Below are positions 14,582-19,644 of a stretch of 19,644 nucleotides of DNA, one piece after another. Position numbers and translations under genes: made by a program. Under the pieces are notes generated by a model. It saw only the letters and a program-made list of their open reading frames with translations. It did no database searches and was not told the origin of the DNA. Source of the stretch: JASFWK01 sp050049355. Its GTDB lineage: Bacteria; Chloroflexota; Anaerolineae; B4-G1; DUEL01. The stretch covers positions 1-19,644 of the forward strand of contig JASFWK010000031.1 in assembly GCA_050049355.1 (NCBI GenBank). Direction: 5' to 3'. Within the stretch, counting starts at the first letter, position 1. Every line of letters starts with the position of its first letter.

Positions 14582-16834
14582 ATGGTGCAAGAGAAGCAAT
14601 CGAAGGAGCGCCGAGATTGGCGCCAGCGGCTGCGACGTCTTCTCTCCCTCAACATCAGCAGCAAGATTATCTTACCCTACCTTGTCCTCACTCTGGCGGT
14701 GGCGGTCGTCGGCACCTATGTAGTCACCAGCCTGGTTGCCAGCTCACTCGACGAGCGGCTGACCAACCATCTCCTTGAAGCAGGGCGCGTAGTCTCCGAC
14801 AGTCTCGCGCGTCAGGAGCTCTCCCATCTAGAGTCGGCGAGAATCGTGGCCTTCACGCGAGGGCTGGCGGAGGCTTTGGAGGCTGGCGATCGGGATGATG
14901 CGACCGCCTTGGCTCAGCCGGCTGCTGTGGGATTGGGGGTGGAGTCTCTCATGCTTGTCAATGCGGACGGGCGTGAGTTACTGCACCTGCTGGAGCAGGA
15001 GGACGGCTCGGTCGAGGTCATAGAGGAGCCGACCGGCGCCTCAGGCCTGTGGATGGTAGAGACGCTGCTGGAGGCTGGCGATCCCAACGCGATGCCAAAG
15101 CGGGGTCTTGGGCTGCATCCGCTAAACGAGCGTTACTACTACTTCACGGCCATGCCCGTCACTTTGGAGAACGAGGTGGTCGGTGTGGTCGTCGTTGGCA
15201 CCTCCCTCGATACGCTGCTGCCGTATTTCAAGGCTGCGTCCCTGGCAGACATCGTCGTCTACCTTGACGGGGGACGGGCTGCTGCCACTACTTTCGCCTT
15301 TCCCGACCAGCCGGCGGAGGCCGAGACGCTGCTGGAGGAACTATCAATTGAAGAAGAGTCGTTCGAGCGAGCCCTGCGTGATACTGATGTAACCGCTGGC
15401 GAAAACACTCTCATCCGCGGTCGCTGGTATCGCCTCGCTCGGGGCCCTCTCAGCGTGGGTGACGACAGGTTCGGAGTTTTCGGCGTCGCTCTTCCGCTCC
15501 ACTTCGTCATCCGGGCAGGCACCACAAGCCGCAACACCTACTCTCTGCTGTTCAGCGTCGCGATGGCAGGCGTCATATTGGTGGGCTATGTGATCGCGCG
15601 GCGCATCACGCGTCCTCTCGGGGCCCTGGTTCGCACATCGCAGGCGGTGGCGGAGGGCGATCTCGAGCAGCGTACGGGGGTTGGCAGCAGAGACGAGATC
15701 GGGGTGTTGGCTGCCACCTTCGATGAGATGACTGAGCGGTTGGCGGAGCGCACGCGTGCGCTGGAGGATCTGTTGCTTGCCCATAAGGAGGCAGCCGGCC
15801 GGATGCGTGCGATTCTCTCCAGTATCGGCGATGGCGTGCTGCTGGAAGATCTTGATGGGAATTTCATTGCCCTGAACGCAGCCGCCGAAGCGATGATGGA
15901 GGAGATGGCGACTGACTTCATGGCTGGCCCGCTGCTCGAGCTCTCTGTCGAGACAGAGGAGGAGTCTGACCTTCAACCGAGTCCATGGCTGTTGGAGAGC
16001 CGGCGCTTCCAGGTGGGCAAGAAAGTACTGACCATGCACGCCGCAGCTGTCCGGACGGACGATGGCGAGCGCTTGGGCAACGTGATCGTGCTTCGTGACG
16101 TGACCGCTGAGACGGAGGCGGAGCGACTCAAGGACGCTTTCATCACGCACGTTTCGCACGAACTGCGCACACCGTTAACAGCTATCAAGGGATACAGCGA
16201 CCTGCTGCTTAGCGGCGGCTCAGGCAGGTTCAGTGGCGAGCAGCGTGGTTTCCTAAAGAGGATTGGCCGCCACGCCGATAGCCTGGCGGAGATGGTCAAC
16301 GAGCTGCTGGACCTCTCGGAGATGGAGGCGGGGCGCAGACTGGGATTGCAGCGGGAGCCCGTCGCGCTCTCTTCCCTGGTTGAGAGGGTGGCCGACCAGT
16401 GGCGCCCGCAGATGGACGAGAAGGGCCTCGAGTTCGAAGTGGAGGTCCCCGATGATCTGCCTGACGTAGATGCGGATGCCAGGCGGATGCGCTGGGCGGT
16501 CATCAACCTGCTCCGCAACGCCTACCAGAATACACCTGCCGGCGGCAAGGTGAAGGTGCGACTCTCCCCTCAGGATCGACAGGTGATCCTTGACGTCGTC
16601 GACACCGGTATGGGCATCCCGCCAGAAGAGCAAGAGCGCATCTTCGAGCGCTTCTATCGGCTCGAACGCGATTCGGAGGAAGGTGTACGAGGGCTTGGGT
16701 TGGGTCTGTATGTGACGAGGGCGATTGTCGAAGCGCACGGAGGGGAGATCCGTGTCGCAAGTAGGGAGGGGGTTGGTAGCACGTTCAGCGTAGTCCTTCC
16801 GGTGCAGCAGTCTGACGGGGCCGTGAAGGACTAA
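14582..16834 (+). CDS. Membrane-bound sensor histidine kinase (extracytoplasmic sensor, HAMP, PAS)
   Basis: A 750-residue sensor kinase. Transmembrane helix 1 (about 29-53), an extracytoplasmic sensor of about 265 residues (55-318, Cache-like by position: ESLMLVNADGRELLH and YYYFTAMPVTLENEVVGVVVVGTSL), transmembrane helix 2 (319-340), a HAMP linker (RRITRPLGALVRTSQAVAEGD and DEIGVLAATFDEMTERL), a PAS domain (about 405-505; SSIGDGVLLEDLDGNFIALN), HisKA with phospho-acceptor His526 in THVSHELRTP, and HATPase_c with N box (NLLRNAYQNTP), G1 box (DTGMGIPPEE), F box (FERFYR) and G2 box (GLGLGLYV). All catalytic motifs look intact. ATG 14582 is preferred over TTG 14558. No response regulator is encoded next to it in the window. 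Confidence 0.93.
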   Translation: MVQEKQSKERRDWRQRLRRLLSLNISSKIILPYLVLTLAVAVVGTYVVTSLVASSLDERLTNHLLEAGRVVSDSLARQELSHLESARIVAFTRGLAEALEAGDRDDATALAQPAAVGLGVESLMLVNADGRELLHLLEQEDGSVEVIEEPTGASGLWMVETLLEAGDPNAMPKRGLGLHPLNERYYYFTAMPVTLENEVVGVVVVGTSLDTLLPYFKAASLADIVVYLDGGRAAATTFAFPDQPAEAETLLEELSIEEESFERALRDTDVTAGENTLIRGRWYRLARGPLSVGDDRFGVFGVALPLHFVIRAGTTSRNTYSLLFSVAMAGVILVGYVIARRITRPLGALVRTSQAVAEGDLEQRTGVGSRDEIGVLAATFDEMTERLAERTRALEDLLLAHKEAAGRMRAILSSIGDGVLLEDLDGNFIALNAAAEAMMEEMATDFMAGPLLELSVETEEESDLQPSPWLLESRRFQVGKKVLTMHAAAVRTDDGERLGNVIVLRDVTAETEAERLKDAFITHVSHELRTPLTAIKGYSDLLLSGGSGRFSGEQRGFLKRIGRHADSLAEMVNELLDLSEMEAGRRLGLQREPVALSSLVERVADQWRPQMDEKGLEFEVEVPDDLPDVDADARRMRWAVINLLRNAYQNTPAGGKVKVRLSPQDRQVILDVVDTGMGIPPEEQERIFERFYRLERDSEEGVRGLGLGLYVTRAIVEAHGGEIRVASREGVGSTFSVVLPVQQSDGAVKD

Positions 16835-16856
16835 ACCCAGCAAGAAGCGGGGCGAC

Positions 16857-18464
16857 ATGGCTACCAGGCGCGGTGACAGACGGGAACGGCGCGATCTAGC
16901 GGTCTTTCTGTTGATAACACTCGCAGGGTTCGGCTGCCTCCTCTTCGCAGCGCAGAGGGCCGTACAGCCAGTCCCTGCCTGGCAGGTCCCCGCCGATATG
17001 CTCTCACGTATGAACCCAGATGAGGGTCGCCAACCATGGGACACGTACGTGGAGCCCATCCGTCCTGAGGTGATGACCCCCCCTCCCTGGAACGTAGAGC
17101 AGATCCTGACACCTGGAGGACAGGCGTTTGTTGTTCCTTCGGTCGTCTTTGCGTCCACTCCAGCTGCCACGAGTACGGTGCGGGAAGTGGCTGCTGTGAC
17201 TCCCTCTCCGACCGCCACCTCTCGCCCACCTACACGCACGCCGACTCAGAGGCCCACCCGTACCAGAGTGCCGACCGGCACCCCAACGCCTACGCCAACC
17301 CCCACTGCCACTCCCACGCCGACCCCCGTTCCGCCGCCGCCTACCTCCACGCCCACGCGTACTCCCACGGCCACGCCATCTCCAACGCCCACGGCCACGC
17401 CGAGGGCGCTTGCTCCAATCGTCCAGGCCCTTGCTCCGCACACTCAAGTCAACACGGATACGGTAGACGTGACCATCAGTGGACTCAACTTCCAGCCTGG
17501 CTGTTCGGCCTCGCTTGAAGGAGTGCCGCTGAGCAGCCCCAGTTGTTCGCCGACCACCGTCCTGGCGTCGGTACCGACGGGCATCGTTGCTGGCTACTAC
17601 GACTTAACTGTCACTAATCCAGACAGCCAGTCGGGGATCTTGACCGACGCGTACACAGCAACTAACCCCATTCCTGGGGTGACGGCCGTCACGCCTGTGA
17701 CCTGGTTCAACACTATGGATGTGTTTGTGACCATCACCGGCTCCGATTTCCGCAACACCGGTGCGCCGGGCGGTCTGCAGGCCAGCTTGGACGGCACGGC
17801 TCTGACCAACCTGAGCTATGTCAGCACAACCACGCTGAGGGCAGAGGTTCCTTCTCAATCGGCGCCGATGGCCTTGGGAGTGTATACGCTGACTGTGACG
17901 AATCCGGGTCCCACCGGGCCCACCGGCAGTCTGTCCAACGCCTTCGCCATCGACACCTACACCACGACCGTGACCTGCGCGGGGAGCCTACTTGGGGCAT
18001 GCGCCGACGCGGGAGGGCCTCCAGACGGTGCGTTTGTCGGTATCACTGGCACAGCGGTGATTACGCTGGACTTCGGCGTCGGACAAGGGATCACTCACGG
18101 CCCTGGCTACGACATGGTCTTCTATGAACGCCTGAGTGGTCCGCAGGTCTACCTTGACTACATTACCATTGATATCTCCGCTGATGGAAGCACGTGGTAC
18201 ACGGTGTTTGACTGGGACGGTAGCCCGGGCGGTGTGAGCGGAACGAACATTGACAGCTACGCTACCGACGGTGACGGCGAAGTTGAGAACGAGCTCATCC
18301 CGGAGACTGATCTGTACCCGTATCCGGGCACTGGCATCAGCATAGATATCCAGGGATGGGTGCCGCCTGGGGGCCCGTTCCATCTTGTGCGCCTCACATA
18401 TCCGGGGGGCAGCGCGCCGCCTGACGAGGCTGGCGAAGTCGACGCTATCCAACCGTTCTACTAG
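16857..18464 (+). CDS. Membrane-anchored surface protein with Pro-Thr stalk and two IPT/TIG domains
   Basis: A 535-residue protein. A basic N-terminus (MATRRGDRRERRD) and a hydrophobic helix at about 14-31 make a signal anchor. Residues 114-183 form a long Pro/Thr-rich stalk. Two immunoglobulin-like IPT/TIG domains follow, about 187-268 (VDVTISGLNFQPGCSASLEG...YYDLTVTNPDS) and 273-366 (VFVTITGSDF...GVYTLTVTNPGP). The C-terminal 165 residues form a separate beta-rich domain with YLDYITIDISADGSTWYTVF and FHLVRLTYPG, reminiscent of carbohydrate- or surface-binding modules, but I cannot name it. It ends at ...DAIQPFY without a sorting tail. It starts 22 bases after the kinase stop, so the two are probably one transcript. 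It may be a surface target or partner for the kinase's signal; this is inferred. Confidence 0.85.
   Translation: MATRRGDRRERRDLAVFLLITLAGFGCLLFAAQRAVQPVPAWQVPADMLSRMNPDEGRQPWDTYVEPIRPEVMTPPPWNVEQILTPGGQAFVVPSVVFASTPAATSTVREVAAVTPSPTATSRPPTRTPTQRPTRTRVPTGTPTPTPTPTATPTPTPVPPPPTSTPTRTPTATPSPTPTATPRALAPIVQALAPHTQVNTDTVDVTISGLNFQPGCSASLEGVPLSSPSCSPTTVLASVPTGIVAGYYDLTVTNPDSQSGILTDAYTATNPIPGVTAVTPVTWFNTMDVFVTITGSDFRNTGAPGGLQASLDGTALTNLSYVSTTTLRAEVPSQSAPMALGVYTLTVTNPGPTGPTGSLSNAFAIDTYTTTVTCAGSLLGACADAGGPPDGAFVGITGTAVITLDFGVGQGITHGPGYDMVFYERLSGPQVYLDYITIDISADGSTWYTVFDWDGSPGGVSGTNIDSYATDGDGEVENELIPETDLYPYPGTGISIDIQGWVPPGGPFHLVRLTYPGGSAPPDEAGEVDAIQPFY
17196..17405 (+). repeat. Low-complexity Pro-Thr coding repeat (surface stalk)
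   Basis: A C-rich, short-period tract encoding about 70 residues of Thr-Pro, Arg and Ala repeats. The translated product is an unstructured spacer; the repetitive DNA may vary in length between strains. Confidence 0.8.
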
Positions 18465-18518
18465 GAGGGGGCACTTGCACTGACGTTCGTGGCGGGAGGC
18501 GGCCGTAAGACACGCAGC

Positions 18519-18551
18519 AGGAGGCGAGCCAGGCTCGCCTCCTCGGGTTTT
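18519..18551 (+). terminator. Rho-independent terminator after the IPT/TIG protein gene
   Basis: An 11-base-pair stem, AGGAGGCGAGC (18519-18529) with GCTCGCCTCCT (18533-18543), loop CAG, followed by CGGGTTTT. It lies between two convergent genes, but the T-run is only on the plus side. Confidence 0.85.
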
Positions 18552-18571
18552 CTACAGGGCCAGGATGAACC

Positions 18572-19644
18572 TCAGTAGTCCTTCAACACGAGGGGGAGAA
18601 AGATGTTCGACCCGCCCGTCCCCACCGTGACCGTTGTGGTGTCCGTGACGGTAGCAGTCGTGCCGAGCCTGTCGGTTCCCCGGGCGTAGGCTGTGTTGAC
18701 AGTGGTGGTGACGACGGGTCGTGTCAGAACGCGTGTATAGCTGTCGCCGGGCGCCAATGACAGGCCACCAGCGATATCACCGTATACCGTGTCCGTGATC
18801 ACTCCCCCCTCCCACCAGTCATCACCTGTGTTGCTCAGGCGATATGTGTAAGTGACCAGCTGGGTCGTCGTTATTGCGTCGGGATCAGCCGATACGTCGA
18901 GTGCAAGGTTCATCCGCCCGATGAAGTCGAAATACTCGTCGTCGCTGGCAGAGACTGACCTCGGGAAGCCGGGTGCCTGAGCGGTAGCCGTCGCCACGTT
19001 GGTCACGTCCACCCCGTACGTCGGCCACCAGCGCCTGATGGTGTAGGTCTCACCTACCGACAGATCCGGGGAGTTGAAGGGGCCGATTCTTGGACTGAGC
19101 TGACTATCCCAGACCTGGATGTTGGTGAGAGTCACGTCGCCTGTGTTGATGACTCGGAAGTGATACCTGGTCCAGCCGTCGGGCGACGATGAGGCGTTGG
19201 GCTCTGTCCACTTGCTCAATCCGAGGGCTGGGACCGATGTGGTGACCACGAGAGTGGTGGACGGCGGCTGGGTCGGAACAGGCTGCTGATCGCTGCTGAC
19301 GTACGCTTGATTGGTGATGGTCTGACCGCCGGTGTCGCCCTCGGTGGTTACACGGAAGGTCAAGGTGACGATCTCTCCGGGGCCAAGGCTGTCGATGGTG
19401 CTCGTGACCACGCTGCCGGACACGCCACAGGCCGCTCGCGGCGAGCAGACCACGCTCCCCGTCACCAGCATTGTATCTGTCGGCACTGGGTCACTGACGA
19501 GGACATTGCTCTGGGTGTGGATTCCACTGGTGTTGGTGGTTGCAATGCGGTACTCGATTCCGTCGCCAGGGTAGAGCGGGGCACCGCTCAGATCTACCGC
19601 TCTCTTGGTTACTGCAAGCGGAGGGTTGATGGTTGTCGGCTCGT
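18572..19644 (-). CDS. DUF11-repeat surface protein, C-terminal part (5' end beyond the window)
   Basis: The frame is open from the stop at 18574-18572 to the right edge, so the gene starts outside the window; the GTG at 19486 is internal. About 356 residues are visible. They contain three repeated Ig-like units of the DUF11 type: one beginning PLAVTKRAVDLSGAPLYPGD with GIEYRIATTNTSG, one beginning LGLSKWTEPN with YHFRVINTGDVTLTNIQV, and one beginning LALDVSADPDAITTTQLV with TYTYRLSNTGD. The units are Thr/Val-rich and end in ...VANxAxAxA-like strands (NVATATAQAPG). The very C-terminus reads GGSNIFLPLVLKDY. From memory, similar FLPLV(L/M)K-type endings occur on many Chloroflexota exported proteins. 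Function is unknown; adhesion or cell-surface structure is likely. Confidence 0.85.
   Translation of the reverse strand, partial: EPTTINPPLAVTKRAVDLSGAPLYPGDGIEYRIATTNTSGIHTQSNVLVSDPVPTDTMLVTGSVVCSPRAACGVSGSVVTSTIDSLGPGEIVTLTFRVTTEGDTGGQTITNQAYVSSDQQPVPTQPPSTTLVVTTSVPALGLSKWTEPNASSSPDGWTRYHFRVINTGDVTLTNIQVWDSQLSPRIGPFNSPDLSVGETYTIRRWWPTYGVDVTNVATATAQAPGFPRSVSASDDEYFDFIGRMNLALDVSADPDAITTTQLVTYTYRLSNTGDDWWEGGVITDTVYGDIAGGLSLAPGDSYTRVLTRPVVTTTVNTAYARGTDRLGTTATVTDTTTVTVGTGGSNIFLPLVLKDY

Noticed and set aside
16253..17239. 328-codon open frame on minus, opposite the histidine kinase
   Set aside because: Covers the HATPase domain on the other strand and its translation has no recognisable fold; shadow.
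17196..17405. Periodic C-rich DNA resembling a tandem-repeat or CRISPR-like array
   Set aside because: The period is very short and follows codons for a Pro-Thr stalk; there are no spacers.
19484..19486. GTG as start of the DUF11-repeat protein
   Set aside because: The same frame continues without a stop to the window edge and encodes another DUF11 unit, so this codon is an internal Val.

Overview
The window reads like a GC-rich piece of a Chloroflexota (Chloroflexi, probably Anaerolineae-like) chromosome. This is an inference from gene content: a fused two-domain ECF ATPase beside EcfT and an S component, surface proteins with long Pro-Thr linkers, a surface protein ending in a 'FLPLVLKDY'-type tail, a small YtxH-like protein, an eight-helix DUF5656-like membrane protein and a double-XRE regulator. 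I see no phage, insertion-sequence, CRISPR, tRNA or rRNA signal. It looks like core chromosome with a few lineage-specific genes.

Layout. (1) 1-3664, plus strand: the tail of a truncated membrane-anchored protein, then an ECF vitamin-type transporter (S component, EcfT, fused EcfA1-EcfA2). The first junctions overlap. (2) 3960-4730: a secreted protein with signal peptide, Pro-Thr linker and a C-terminal CTPGYW domain, closed by a strong terminator. (3) 5039-7344: dnaN (beta clamp) behind a clear promoter, followed by a YtxH-like protein and a polytopic membrane protein. (4) 7493-9562: an EF-G paralogue with its own TTGACA/TAGAAT promoter; a 39-nt perfect palindrome follows it. (5) 10918-9673, minus strand: a double-XRE regulator and a TPR protein in one unit. 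(6) 11061-14244, plus strand: a tightly overlapped operon of a DUF362 protein with C-terminal anchor, a class I methyltransferase and a FemAB-type aminoacyltransferase. It is divergent from the XRE gene, and their predicted promoters overlap. (7) 14582-18464: a sensor histidine kinase (extracytoplasmic sensor, HAMP, PAS, HisKA, HATPase) and a membrane-anchored IPT/TIG-domain surface protein, ending in a terminator. (8) 18572 to the window end, minus strand: the C-terminal part of a DUF11-repeat surface protein.

The most notable points are: an EF-G-like GTPase with Tyr for the catalytic His of switch II and NKMN for the NKxD guanine-specificity motif; loss of the H-loop His in the second ATPase domain of the fused EcfA; overlapping divergent promoters between the double-XRE gene and the DUF362/FemAB operon; and two recurring but functionally unexplained surface-protein modules (the CTPGYW domain and the FLPLVLKDY tail). 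None of these is proof of a new system; they are the best leads here.
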